A stretch of DNA of 64,000 nucleotides from Oscillospiraceae bacterium (GCA_015067495.1 SVMI01000006.1:1-64000); one strand, 5' to 3'. Shown: positions 1 through 7,456, counted from the stretch's first letter. Translations and numbers: made by a program. The notes: generated from the sequence alone by a model not told the origin.

Positions 1-66
1 GTTAAGCTCGTTTGCGCCGACAATACTTGGCGGGCGACTGCCCGGGAAGATAGGTAATGCCAACAC
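1..66 (+). rRNA. rrf: 5S ribosomal RNA, 3' part (5' end outside window)
   Basis: The first bases match the 3' half of bacterial 5S rRNA: a GTTAAGCTC segment, then TTTGCGCCGACAATACTTGG, a GGC/GCC helix and the GGTAATGCCAACAC end. A strong intrinsic terminator follows within a few bases, as expected at the end of an rRNA operon. The 16S and 23S genes would lie upstream, outside the window. The exact 3' end is estimated to a few bases because the pairing 5' end is not visible. Confidence 0.9.
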
Positions 67-69
67 AAA

Positions 70-96
70 GCCTCGACGTAAAGTCGGGGCTTTTTT
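70..96 (+). terminator. rRNA operon terminator
   Basis: An 8-bp stem (GCCTCGAC / GTCGGGGC, one G-U pair) with a 5-nt loop is followed by six T residues. It directly follows the 5S rRNA. Confidence 0.9.
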
Positions 97-102
97 CTGC
101 CT

Positions 103-129
103 ATGACATGCCCCCGGCATGTCATTTTT
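103..129. terminator. second hairpin after the rRNA operon
   Basis: A perfect 10-bp stem ATGACATGCC / GGCATGTCAT with a 3-nt CCC loop is followed by TTTT on the + strand. It is probably a back-up terminator. It differs from the tRNA-linked cassettes because no copy of the 5S 3' end follows it. Confidence 0.6.
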
Positions 130-192
130 GGATTCCGATATAGAACCAATATCGACCCGGCGGACGTACCGTTACCGGTTTTCACCCTGCTA

Positions 193-221
193 TTGATTCC
201 TCTGATTCTTCGTGATATAAT
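193..221 (+). promoter_or_regulatory. promoter for the NUDIX gene
   Basis: TTGATT at 193-198, a 17-bp spacer and a perfect TATAAT at 216-221. It lies 40 bp upstream of the NUDIX start. Confidence 0.75.
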
Positions 222-260
222 TCTGTTAAAGGAATCAGAATTTGACGGGGGAATTTGTAT

Positions 261-719
261 ATGGGCTATATTATGGATCTTAGGAAAGTTGTGGGGCACC
301 GTACCTTGCTGATGCCTTGCGCGGGTGCAATTATTGGTGATGGCAAGGGAAATATTTTGCTTCAACTCAGAAAAGATGATAATACATGGGCAACTCACGG
401 CGGCAGCATTGAAATAGATGAACGCGTCGAAGATGCAATGATTAGAGAAATTAAAGAAGAAATTGGTTTAAGAGTTTTAGAATATAAACTATTAAATATT
501 TACTCTGGACCAGATAATCATAACATTTATCCTAATGGTGATGAAGTCTCATGCATCGATATAGTATACTATTGCCATAGATTTGAAGGTGAAATTGTCC
601 TTCAGGAAGATGAGGTATTAGACGTTCAATGGTTTAATAAGGATAATTTACCTTGTAACATTGGACGAAACACAAGGAGATGGTTAGACGACTATTTTGA
701 TATGTTGGGAATCATTTAA
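261..719 (+). CDS. NUDIX hydrolase
   Basis: This gene encodes a small cytoplasmic NUDIX hydrolase that would cleave a nucleoside diphosphate linked to another group; the substrate is unknown. The full NUDIX box is present: G-x5-E-x7-REIKEEIGL at about residues 50-72. The N-terminus MGYIMDLRKVVGHR is typical of this subgroup. The ATG at 261 is chosen because a GGGGGA ribosome binding site lies about 9 bp upstream; an in-frame ATG at 273 is a weaker alternative. Its own promoter and a following terminator make it monocistronic. It is clearly more A+T-rich, with codons such as AAT, AAA and TTA, than nearly every other gene here. That suggests recent acquisition next to the rRNA operon. Confidence 0.9.
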   Translation: MGYIMDLRKVVGHRTLLMPCAGAIIGDGKGNILLQLRKDDNTWATHGGSIEIDERVEDAMIREIKEEIGLRVLEYKLLNIYSGPDNHNIYPNGDEVSCIDIVYYCHRFEGEIVLQEDEVLDVQWFNKDNLPCNIGRNTRRWLDDYFDMLGII

Positions 720-736
720 TTTTGTTAACCAAAATA

Positions 737-767
737 ACGCCCCATGTGCGGTCTGCACATGGGGCGT
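737..767. terminator. bidirectional terminator between NUDIX and fumarase genes
   Basis: A perfect 13-bp stem (ACGCCCCATGTGC / GCACATGGGGCGT) with a 5-nt loop lies between two converging genes. Both flanks are T-rich in the outgoing direction (GTTGTTT and, on the minus strand, TATTTTGG). Confidence 0.8.
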
Positions 768-772
768 GTTGT

Positions 773-1330
773 TTACAGTGTCTCAAGATAGGCTGCCTTG
801 CCGGTCTCGTATAGATTATTCCCTTCGCTGTCGATCACGACGATCACAGGAAAATCCACGACTTCAAGTCGGCGGATTGCTTCGGCACCCAGATCTTCAT
901 ATGCAACGATCTCTGATTTCTTGATGCAGTTGCTCAACAGAGCGCCGCAGCCGCCGATGGCTCCAAAATACACGGCACCGTATTGCTTCATAGCGTCAAC
1001 CACCTCAGAACCACGTTTTCCCTTGCCGATCATGCCGGTTTGTCCTTGCTGAATCAGGAGTGGACTGTATGCGTCCATTCGATATGAGGTCGTCGGTCCT
1101 GCAGAGCCAATGGGTTCACCGGGTCTTGCGGGGGTTGGACCAACAAAGTAGATAACGGTATCTTTCAGATCCAAGGGCAGATCTTTTCCTTCTTTGAGAA
1201 GGTCGCATAGGCGTTTGTGTGCGGCATCCCGGGCAGTGTAGATAACGCCGCTGATCAGGCAGCTGTCACCTGCTTTCAGGGAACGTGCTGCTTCGCGGGT
1301 GAGGGGCATGGTCAGTTTGATTTCCGCCAT
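773..1330 (-). CDS. Fe-S fumarate hydratase (or tartrate dehydratase), beta subunit
   Basis: This is the 185-residue beta subunit of a class I Fe-S hydro-lyase, which interconverts fumarate and malate in the cytoplasm of anaerobes. The family signature GPTTSYRMDAYSPLL and the following QGQTGMIGKGKRG segment are present. The length fits the stand-alone beta subunit of two-subunit enzymes. It starts 1 bp after the alpha-subunit gene and ends at a strong terminator, so it is the last gene of the leftward operon. Fumarase and L-tartrate dehydratase beta subunits are hard to separate by sequence. Fumarase is preferred as the commoner function. Confidence 0.9.
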   Translation of the reverse strand: MAEIKLTMPLTREAARSLKAGDSCLISGVIYTARDAAHKRLCDLLKEGKDLPLDLKDTVIYFVGPTPARPGEPIGSAGPTTSYRMDAYSPLLIQQGQTGMIGKGKRGSEVVDAMKQYGAVYFGAIGGCGALLSNCIKKSEIVAYEDLGAEAIRRLEVVDFPVIVVIDSEGNNLYETGKAAYLETL

Positions 1331-1331
1331 A

Positions 1332-2171
1332 TTAGATCACCTCCGTTTTGTGACGAGTGACGTGGCAGTTAATATTTACCGCCACCGGCAGACCTGCGAT
1401 ATGGGTTGGGCAGGCTTCGATATTGACGGCGAGAGCTGTTGTCTTTCCGCCAAAGCCCTGCGGTCCGATGCCAAGAGCGTTAATTCTTTCCAATAGTTCC
1501 CGCTCCAGCTGCTGATAGTAGGGGTTCGAATTGGGAGTATCTACATCACGCAGCAGTGCCTTCTTTGCCATGTATGCGGCCTTGTCAAAGGTGCCGCCGA
1601 TGCCGACACCTACCACGATTGGCGGGCAGGGATTTGGACCTGCTTCTTCCACAACGCGGACAACAAAATCCTTGACGCCCTCCACACCGTCGGAGGGACG
1701 CAGCATCTTGATCTGGCTCATATTCTCGCTTCCGAAGCCCTTCGGCGCAACCGTGATCTCGATCTGATCACCGGGGACAAGTTCTATGTAGATCATCGCC
1801 GGCGTGTTATCGCCGGTGTTGACACGGTCAAGAGGATCGCGGACGACACTCTTTCTAAGATAACCCTGAGCGTAGCCTTGACGGACGCCTTCATGAATGG
1901 CTTCGTTGATATCACCGTCTACATGGACATCCTGACCCAGCTTCAAGAAGACGCATGCCATGCCGGTATCCTGACAGATAGGCATTTGGCGCTCCTCTGC
2001 CAATTTATAGTTTTCGATGATCTTCTCCAATATCTGCTGTGCCTGCGACCAAGGTTCCTCCTTGCAGGCTGCGGCGATGCGTTCACGCAGATCATTTCCA
2101 AGAATGCAGTTTGCTTCGATGCAAAGTCTGCGAACCGTATCGGTAATCTGTTTTGCACTGATTTGACGCAT
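1332..2171 (-). CDS. Fe-S fumarate hydratase (or tartrate dehydratase), alpha subunit
   Basis: The 279-residue alpha subunit carries the [4Fe-4S] cluster of the class I fumarase/tartrate dehydratase. Candidate cluster cysteines sit in CQDTGMAC (about residue 65), in the PNPCPP stretch before the glycine-rich VVGVGIGG, and in EACPTH near the C-terminus. The length fits a separate alpha subunit rather than a fused fumarase. A GGAGG-type site precedes the start, and the hydroxyacid dehydrogenase gene lies 15 bp upstream. The pair would hydrate fumarate or dehydrate malate; tartrate activity cannot be excluded. Confidence 0.9.
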   Translation of the reverse strand: MRQISAKQITDTVRRLCIEANCILGNDLRERIAAACKEEPWSQAQQILEKIIENYKLAEERQMPICQDTGMACVFLKLGQDVHVDGDINEAIHEGVRQGYAQGYLRKSVVRDPLDRVNTGDNTPAMIYIELVPGDQIEITVAPKGFGSENMSQIKMLRPSDGVEGVKDFVVRVVEEAGPNPCPPIVVGVGIGGTFDKAAYMAKKALLRDVDTPNSNPYYQQLERELLERINALGIGPQGFGGKTTALAVNIEACPTHIAGLPVAVNINCHVTRHKTEVI

Positions 2172-2186
2172 ATGTTCCTCCCAATA

Positions 2187-3134
2187 TCAAAGGTTGACGG
2201 CATTTTGTATTTTTCCGTTCAGATAATGCTCGATGTTGGATACGACGCAGTCCAGCAGGCGTTGTCTGCTCTCCAGCGGCGCCCACGCAATGTGGGGCGT
2301 GATGATACAATTCGGTGCTGTGAGCAGGGGAGAGTCTGCAGGGATCGGTTCTTGTCCGGCAACATCCACTGCAACGCCGCGGAGCTTGCCGCTTATAAGC
2401 GCAGCTGCGACTGCCTGCTCGTCGAGCAGCGGACCGCGGGCGGTGTTGATCAAAATCGCACCGTCTTTCATTTTGCAGATAGAATCTGCATTGATGATCT
2501 GTGCTGTTTCAGGCTGCAGGGGACAGTGAAGGCTGATAATGTCGGATTTCTCAAGCAGCTCGTCGAGGGAAACATAGCTTTCTCCCTCGTATTGCGTGCG
2601 GTTATATGCAAGCACATTCATGCCGAACGCTTCTGCCAGCTTTGCCACAGCGCGTCCGATCCGTCCATAGCCGATGATGCCGATGGTCTTGCCTGCAAGC
2701 TCCATTTGCGGCGTTTTCCAGTAGCAAAAATCGGGGTTGCTTGTCCATTCACCGTTGTGAACGCTGTTGCTGTGCAATCCCACATGGTGACACAGCTCCA
2801 GCAAAAGCGCAAAGGTGAACTGGGCAACCGCCTGCGTGCCGTAGTCGGGTACGTTGCAAACAGGAATGCCCCGCTTTGCCGCTGCGGCGCAATCCACAAC
2901 ATTATAGCCGGTTGCCTGAACGCAGATGAGCTTGACAGAGGGGCAGGCAGCAAGCACGGACTCGGTAATGGGCGTTTTGTTCAGCAGAACGATCTCGGCA
3001 GAGCCGATGCGCTCGATGGTTTCAGCTTCTGTTGCGGTGCGGTCATAATACCGAACTGCACCAAAGCGGTCGAGGCAGCCCCAGTCGAGATCTCCGGGAT
3101 TTAGGGCATAGCCGTCGAGGATTACAATATCCAT
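2187..3134 (-). CDS. D-2-hydroxyacid dehydrogenase (glycerate/hydroxypyruvate reductase type)
   Basis: This NAD-dependent D-2-hydroxyacid dehydrogenase of 315 residues interconverts a 2-oxo acid and a D-2-hydroxy acid. The Rossmann motif GYGRIGRAVAKLAEAFG is at about residue 150. The catalytic Arg lies in INTARGPLLDE, the Glu in GVAVDVAGQEP and the His in PHIAW, all in the expected order. An AAAGGAG site precedes the ATG. It is the first gene of an operon with the two fumarase-type subunits, which suggests a role in C4 or C3 hydroxyacid metabolism. Closest named types are glycerate dehydrogenase (HprA/GyaR); the substrate is not determined. Confidence 0.88.
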   Translation of the reverse strand: MDIVILDGYALNPGDLDWGCLDRFGAVRYYDRTATEAETIERIGSAEIVLLNKTPITESVLAACPSVKLICVQATGYNVVDCAAAAKRGIPVCNVPDYGTQAVAQFTFALLLELCHHVGLHSNSVHNGEWTSNPDFCYWKTPQMELAGKTIGIIGYGRIGRAVAKLAEAFGMNVLAYNRTQYEGESYVSLDELLEKSDIISLHCPLQPETAQIINADSICKMKDGAILINTARGPLLDEQAVAAALISGKLRGVAVDVAGQEPIPADSPLLTAPNCIITPHIAWAPLESRQRLLDCVVSNIEHYLNGKIQNAVNL

Positions 3135-3153
3135 TGGAAAACTCCTTTTATTG

Positions 3154-3182
3154 TTGCAATTTTCTTAATAATTTCGTATAGT
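3154..3182 (+). promoter_or_regulatory. promoter of the pseudouridine synthase gene
   Basis: TTGCAA, a 17-bp spacer and TATAGT lie in the 75-bp divergent gap upstream of the gene at 3210. Confidence 0.6.
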
Positions 3183-3209
3183 AATAGAAGTAAACATCGG
3201 GGAGGCAAT

Positions 3210-3842
3210 ATGGAAATTCTCTATTGTGATGACGATATCGTCGTGTGCGTAAAGCCGCAGCGGGTTCTTTCGACGGACGAGCCGGGCGGTGTGCCGGAGC
3301 TTGTTCGTGCCGCGCTGGGCGACCCGAAAGCGGATGTGCGCACGGTTCACAGACTTGACCGCGTGGTTGGTGGCTTGATGGTGCTTGCCCGGTCGGCAGT
3401 AGCTGCGTCGGAGCTTTCCCGGCAAATCAGAGAGAACACCTTTGAAAAGGAATACACGGCAGTTGTCCATGGCACGCCGGAATATGATGTTGGAAAACTG
3501 TATGATCTTTTGATCCGTGACAAGGCACGTAAGATGACCATGGTCGCCTCATGTGAAGGAAAAGGCGTGCAGCCTGCGGTACTGAACTATCGTGTACTCG
3601 GAAAGAAAAAGGGGATGAGTCTTGTCCGTATTCGTTTGGAAACGGGGCGGACGCATCAAATTCGTGTCCAGTTTGCAAGCCGTGGTATGCCTTTGGTCGG
3701 TGAACGGAAATACAGCACACGGGAAGACGATTGTGAGATCGCCCTTTGGTCCTGCCGTCTGGCATTTGACCATCCGAAAACGGGAAAACGGGTGGAATTT
3801 ACCCTTGATCCACCCGCGGCTTATCCGTGGGATTGTTTTTGA
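3210..3842 (+). CDS. RluA-family pseudouridine synthase
   Basis: This 210-residue RluA-type pseudouridine synthase isomerises uridine in rRNA or tRNA. The catalytic motif HRLDRVVGG, with the active Asp, is at about residue 48. The family motifs RKMTM and LETGRTHQIRVQFA follow. It has no N-terminal S4 domain, so it is a short stand-alone member. A GGGAGG site precedes the ATG. Its last 22 bp overlap the 3' end of the convergent DUF188 gene, so there is no terminator space between them. The target uridine cannot be read from the sequence. Confidence 0.92.
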   Translation: MEILYCDDDIVVCVKPQRVLSTDEPGGVPELVRAALGDPKADVRTVHRLDRVVGGLMVLARSAVAASELSRQIRENTFEKEYTAVVHGTPEYDVGKLYDLLIRDKARKMTMVASCEGKGVQPAVLNYRVLGKKKGMSLVRIRLETGRTHQIRVQFASRGMPLVGERKYSTREDDCEIALWSCRLAFDHPKTGKRVEFTLDPPAAYPWDCF

Positions 3843-4264
3843 AGAATGGCTTCCAGTGCTTCGGAAAATGCGCGATCATGATCCGCGGTGCGCTTTTTAG
3901 GACCTTTCGTGCGTCCGCCGGATGCGCGGAATTTGCGCGCTTCGTGACGCTGCAGGAGCAGAGCGTCGATGTTCCACGCAGTGTATTCCCAGCCGTCCTG
4001 ATGCAGCACCCGCGCGCCGCGGGCGAGGCACATGGAGGCGAGTCCATAGTCCTGCGTAATGACAAGATCCTCGGATGCGACACGGTTTGCCAATGCGAAA
4101 TCCACGCTGTCGCTTCCTTTGTCGAAGGTCAGGGTCGTAGCACCATCGTGCTCAATTCTGTGCGCAGTGTCGCAGAGTAAAACGCAGCTGACTTGATAAC
4201 TGCGGCACAGCTCCACCGCGATCCTGACAACAGGGCAGGCATCTGCGTCGATCAAAACATGCAT
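3821..4264 (-). CDS. YaiI/YqxD family protein (DUF188)
   Basis: This 147-residue member of the YaiI/YqxD (DUF188) family begins MHVLIDADACPVVRIA, with the acidic N-terminal pair typical of the family. The central LVITQDYGLASMCLARGARV stretch is also typical. The family has a PIN-like fold and is suspected to be a nuclease, but no function is established. A GAGGTGAT site precedes the ATG. It overlaps the 3' end of the convergent pseudouridine synthase gene. Confidence 0.9.
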   Translation of the reverse strand: MHVLIDADACPVVRIAVELCRSYQVSCVLLCDTAHRIEHDGATTLTFDKGSDSVDFALANRVASEDLVITQDYGLASMCLARGARVLHQDGWEYTAWNIDALLLQRHEARKFRASGGRTKGPKKRTADHDRAFSEALEAILQKQSHG

Positions 4265-4321
4265 CTGATCACCTCGCGGGTATTATAGCACAAAATGATC
4301 TGTTTGAAAAGGAGAAAACAC

Positions 4322-4594
4322 ATGGCAAGTGAACGTTACTTTCAAAATCGGGATTGTGCCTATTTCCCGTGCCATCAGGGGGCTGATCCGAAGAACTTTA
4401 ATTGTTTGTTCTGCTACTGCCCGCTGTATGCACTGGGCGATCAATGCGGCGGCGCGTTTACTTATACGGATAACGGCATCAAGGATTGCTCCCGCTGCTT
4501 GATTCCTCACCGCGAAGAGAATTATGATCGGATCATGGAGAAGATGACGCAGGTTCTGCAGCTTGCAAAAAAAGATGCGCTGACGCAGGAATAA
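4322..4594 (+). CDS. cysteine-rich small domain protein
   Basis: This 90-residue protein belongs to the cysteine-rich small domain family. Cysteines lie in DCAYFPCHQG, NCLFCYCPLY, QCGG and DCSRCLIPH. They probably bind a metal, and the function is unknown. The ATG at 4322 is chosen because AAAGGAG lies 8 bp upstream; an upstream in-frame ATG at 4295 has no site. It is the last protein gene before tRNA-Ser. Confidence 0.85.
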   Translation: MASERYFQNRDCAYFPCHQGADPKNFNCLFCYCPLYALGDQCGGAFTYTDNGIKDCSRCLIPHREENYDRIMEKMTQVLQLAKKDALTQE

Positions 4595-4640
4595 ACTTGA
4601 TTTTTCCATGAGTTACTGATATAATAGTCAAGCTGTCAAT

Positions 4641-4731
4641 GGAGATGTACCCAAGTGGCTGAAGGGTGCGGATTCGAAATCCGCTAGGCGCCGCAAGGCG
4701 TGCGGGGGTTCAAATCCCTCCATCTCCGCCA
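4641..4731 (+). tRNA. tRNA-Ser (anticodon CGA)
   Basis: A 91-nt class II tRNA with encoded CCA. The acceptor stem is GGAGATG / CATCTCC. The anticodon arm is GCGGA-TTCGAAA-TCCGC, giving anticodon CGA (codon UCG). A long variable arm GGCGCCGCAAGGCG supports serine. The T-arm is GGGGGTTCAAATCCCTC. A terminator and a tRNA-derived repeat cassette follow. Confidence 0.95.
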
Positions 4732-4736
4732 AAAAA

Positions 4737-4763
4737 GACCACCCCAACGGGGTGGTCTTTTTT
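4737..4763 (+). terminator. tRNA-Ser terminator
   Basis: A perfect 9-bp stem GACCACCCC / GGGGTGGTC with loop AAC is followed by six T residues. The inverted repeat extends outward through AAAAAA/TTTTTT into the tRNA 3' end (ATCTCCGCC) and its mirror GGCGGAGAT at 4764-4772. The complete inverted repeat is about 24 bp per arm. Confidence 0.9.
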
Positions 4764-4878
4764 GGCGGAGATCAAGAAGAGGGATTTGAACCGATCTAAA
4801 TGCAACAGTCCGGGGGACTGTTGCTTGCCGCCGGCTGGACGGCGGCAACACCGAAATTAAATCAAATCCCTCCATCTC
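4764..4878 (+). repeat. tRNA-linked palindromic cassette A (after tRNA-Ser)
   Basis: Read in the direction of tRNA-Ser, the order is as follows. GGCGGAGAT and GAGGGATTTGAACC (4779-4792) are inverted copies of the tRNA acceptor end and T-arm. Hairpin 1 at 4802-4824 is GCAACAGTCC / GGACTGTTGC with a GGG loop. Hairpin 2 at 4825-4848 is TTGCCGCCG / CGGCGGCAA with loop GCTGGA. A 17-nt exact direct copy of the tRNA 3' end (TCAAATCCCTCCATCTC) closes it at 4862-4878. Positions 4798-4830 are identical, in inverse orientation, to 41766-41798 beside tRNA-Pro(CGG). The direct repeat resembles the footprint left by integration at a tRNA 3' end. Confidence 0.85.
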
Positions 4879-4974
4879 ATTCAATGGTTAGCCTTGCGTT
4901 TTAATAATGTCTTGTAAAATATATAGAATCATGATATAAAATAATGGATGACTTATTTGAAAGGGTTACACTTT

Positions 4975-5478
4975 ATGAACAGTTTCACCAGAGAAGACAT
5001 TAAGAATAGTGTCGAATACGAGTGGAGAAAAAGCTCGTTAAAATCGATGCTCGCAATTTGGGCGATCCTAACTGTTGTGATGTTTTTCGCCTTGGTTTTA
5101 ACAAGCGTTGGCGATATGCAATATATCGCTCTGCGCTTTGAAGCTTGGTTGATCGTGACGGCAATATACAGTGCGATATTCCTGCCTTTTGTGATGTTTT
5201 ACGGATACAAAATGTGGTATCTGTTAAAGCACTTTGCGGAGTTTAATTCGCATGAGGTCATGCTTGATAATGTTTCCACCTCGTATGCGTACCGTGGCGC
5301 GGTGTATTATACTGTAACCATCAACGATCGGGGTACAACACGAAAAGTATGCACCAATCCTTACTTTTCGAGCAGCATGTTCGCAAAGTTCACACTGGAG
5401 GATTACAACAATCAGAAAGTTGTCGGCTTGTACGACAGCCAAATGGATAAATTCTATATTCTTAAAAAATTAAGTTAA
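4975..5478 (+). CDS. membrane protein of unknown function
   Basis: I do not recognise this protein of about 167 residues. It has two strongly hydrophobic segments (about residues 30-52 and 65-87), and a hydrophilic C-terminal half of about 80 residues that looks like a small beta-rich domain. It has no signal peptide or lipobox. The ATG at 4975 is chosen because GAAAGGG lies 9 bp upstream; an ATG 27 bp earlier has no site. It stands alone between the tRNA-Ser cassette and the lipoate ligase gene. Confidence 0.7.
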   Translation: MNSFTREDIKNSVEYEWRKSSLKSMLAIWAILTVVMFFALVLTSVGDMQYIALRFEAWLIVTAIYSAIFLPFVMFYGYKMWYLLKHFAEFNSHEVMLDNVSTSYAYRGAVYYTVTINDRGTTRKVCTNPYFSSSMFAKFTLEDYNNQKVVGLYDSQMDKFYILKKLS

Positions 5479-5540
5479 CCTATAACGTTGAAGCAGGATG
5501 TAAATTGCGTCCGGCAATGCTCTATTTGAGGAGAACCTCT

Positions 5541-6539
5541 ATGAAAAAAATCGTCTATATCGAAGTCGGGACAACCGACCCGACCTTCAATCTTGCGCTG
5601 GAGGAGTATGTTTTTGAGCATATGCCTCGGGAAAATGAATATTTTCTGACGTGGCGAAACGACAATGCCATCATTATCGGCAGACATCAAAATACCGTTG
5701 CTGAGATCAATGAGGAATTTGTCCGTGAGAGGGGGATCCGGGTCGTGCGTCGCCTTTCCGGCGGCGGTGCGGTGTACCATGACCTTGGAAATCTGAATTT
5801 TACCTTCATCGTGGATGCTGAGCAGGGGCAGAAGGTGGATCTGCGGCGGTTTTGTCAACCGATTGCCGATACACTTTGCGCCCTCGGCGCAAATGCAACA
5901 GTGGACGGCAGAAACGACATCCTGATCGACGGAAAAAAGATCTCCGGCAACGCGCAATATGTGCGGCAGGGGAGAGTGATGCACCACGGCACGATCCTTT
6001 TTGATTCCGACATGTCTGTTCTTGACCCGGCACTCAAGCCTGATCCCGCCAAGATGCAGAACAAGGGCGTCAAGTCTGTCCGCAGCCGTGTCACGAACGT
6101 CCGTCCGTGTCTGCGGGAGGATATGACCATCGAGCAGTTCCGCACTGCACTGACTCAGTCGCTGTTTCGCGGTGACGATTTCGTGCGTTATGAGCTGACG
6201 GATACCGATATTGCCGCTATCACTGAGATCCAGAAACAGCGTTACGCTCTGCATGAGTGGAATTACGGCTTCTGCGAAGCTGCTCAGATCACCCACAAAC
6301 GCAGATTTGAAGGCTGCGGCAGCGTGGAGGCTCATATTTCCACGGAAAACGCAAAAATCACCTCTTTGCGCTTCCACGGTGATTATTTTTCCACCCTGCC
6401 AACGGAAGAGCTTGCCGCAAAACTGATCGGCAAGCCTTTGGCGAAGGATGCGCTCCTGACGGCACTTGACGGCATACCGGTGTCCGATTATATCACCGGA
6501 CTTTCACGGGATGATCTTGTTGCGTTGCTCTTGGATTGA
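5541..6539 (+). CDS. lplA: lipoate-protein ligase A
   Basis: This 332-residue lipoate-protein ligase activates lipoate with ATP and attaches it to a lysine of lipoyl domains. The N-terminal catalytic domain has the lipoate-binding motif RRLSGGGAVYHDLGNLNFTF, a DILIDGKKISGNAQ segment and HHGTILFD. The C-terminal accessory domain follows (about residues 250-332), so this is a full-length LplA. The ATG at 5541 has a GAGGAG site 8 bp upstream. It lies directly before the regulator and operon of a lipoyl-dependent complex. Its substrate is therefore probably the three-lipoyl E2 encoded at 7585. Confidence 0.93.
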   Translation: MKKIVYIEVGTTDPTFNLALEEYVFEHMPRENEYFLTWRNDNAIIIGRHQNTVAEINEEFVRERGIRVVRRLSGGGAVYHDLGNLNFTFIVDAEQGQKVDLRRFCQPIADTLCALGANATVDGRNDILIDGKKISGNAQYVRQGRVMHHGTILFDSDMSVLDPALKPDPAKMQNKGVKSVRSRVTNVRPCLREDMTIEQFRTALTQSLFRGDDFVRYELTDTDIAAITEIQKQRYALHEWNYGFCEAAQITHKRRFEGCGSVEAHISTENAKITSLRFHGDYFSTLPTEELAAKLIGKPLAKDALLTALDGIPVSDYITGLSRDDLVALLLD

Positions 6540-6567
6540 CGCGGTTGATTTTTATGTGAAATTGGTG

Positions 6568-6624
6568 TTGACAAAATGTTATAATGGCGTTATAATCCTG
6601 TTACAAACTACTTGAATATAACAT
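6568..6624 (+). promoter_or_regulatory. promoter and tandem operator of the DeoR-type regulator gene
   Basis: TTGACA (6568-6573), a 17-bp spacer and TATAAT (6591-6596) form a near-consensus promoter. Overlapping it are TGTTAT at 6578, a GTTAT repeat at 6589 and GTTAC at 6600. These are spaced 10-11 bp, on one face of the helix. The inverse ATAACAT is at 6618-6624. The same heptamers overlap the promoter at 7517, so the regulator probably represses itself and the dehydrogenase operon. Confidence 0.8.
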
Positions 6625-6637
6625 TTTGAGGTTAGCT

Positions 6638-7387
6638 ATGAACAGTATCCGCCAAAAAAGCATTTGCGATTATATTGAATCCCGGCAGATCGTGACGATC
6701 AAAGAGCTGCAGGGACTGTTCCCGGATGTGTCCCTGATGACCATACACAGAGACTTGGATGCGTTGGCGCAATCCGGCGCGATCGTGAAGATCCGCGGCG
6801 GTGCCCGCTCAGTGCGTCACTCCGGCGATCCCGGATTTGAGGAGCGTTTGCAGGAGAACAACGCGGGCAAGCTGGCGATGGCTTACAAGGCTTTGACGCT
6901 CATCCAACCGGGCAGCACAGTCTTTCTCGATGCCAGTACCACCAATCTGGTTCTTGCCAGAGTAATGCCGGACATCAAGCTGAATGTGTTCACCACCGGC
7001 CCAAATATTGCCCTTGAGCTTTGCCGTTTGCAGAACACCAACATCACTCTTTGTTGCGGCAATCTGAATCGGAAGACTATGTCACTTTCCGGTCAAAATA
7101 CCTTGGAAATGCTTGAGAAAATCAACATCGACCTTGCATTTGTGGGTGTTTCCGGCTGTACGGCGGAGGCTGGCTTTACCTGCGGCACGGAAGGGGATAT
7201 GAGCGTTAAGACCATGGTTCTGCGCAAGGCAAGAACCCGGGTGCTGATGTGCGACAAGGCAAAGTTCAGCCGCCTGATGCCCTATACCTTTGCCCGCTTT
7301 TCCGACATCGACTATTTCATCTCAGATGATGCTGTGCCGGAGACGGTGCAGGCAGAGCTTATGAAGGGGAACGCAAAGCTTCTGTAA
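6638..7387 (+). CDS. DeoR-family transcriptional regulator
   Basis: This 249-residue DeoR-type regulator has an N-terminal winged helix (about residues 1-55; VTIKELQGLFPDVSLMTIHR and the DLDALAQSGAIVKIRGGA wing). It also has a C-terminal sugar-phosphate-isomerase-like sensor domain with FLDASTTN and the FVGVSGC segment. Family members usually sense a phosphorylated sugar or similar metabolite. The ATG at 6638 has a TGAGGT site. Its gene lies between lplA and the dehydrogenase operon, and shared operator heptamers flank both promoters. Its ligand is unknown. The SorE-like enzyme at the operon end hints at a ketose or polyol phosphate. Confidence 0.92.
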   Translation: MNSIRQKSICDYIESRQIVTIKELQGLFPDVSLMTIHRDLDALAQSGAIVKIRGGARSVRHSGDPGFEERLQENNAGKLAMAYKALTLIQPGSTVFLDASTTNLVLARVMPDIKLNVFTTGPNIALELCRLQNTNITLCCGNLNRKTMSLSGQNTLEMLEKINIDLAFVGVSGCTAEAGFTCGTEGDMSVKTMVLRKARTRVLMCDKAKFSRLMPYTFARFSDIDYFISDDAVPETVQAELMKGNAKLL

Positions 7388-7456
7388 TGCAGACTGTATG
7401 TTACATTGCTAAGGACATATGTCCGCGTCTTGCGGAGCGTTAAATATCGAAACAAG

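Noticed and set aside
103-129. A member of the tRNA-linked cassette family after the 5S gene
   Set aside because: The hairpin is similar in shape, but no inverted or direct copy of the 5S 3' end flanks it and the sequence is unrelated.
1878-3104. A 408-codon frame on the + strand
   Set aside because: It is antisense to the hydroxyacid dehydrogenase and fumarase genes and has no binding site.
4666-4860. A 64-codon frame across tRNA-Ser
   Set aside because: It runs through the tRNA, its terminator and the palindromic cassette and has no binding site.
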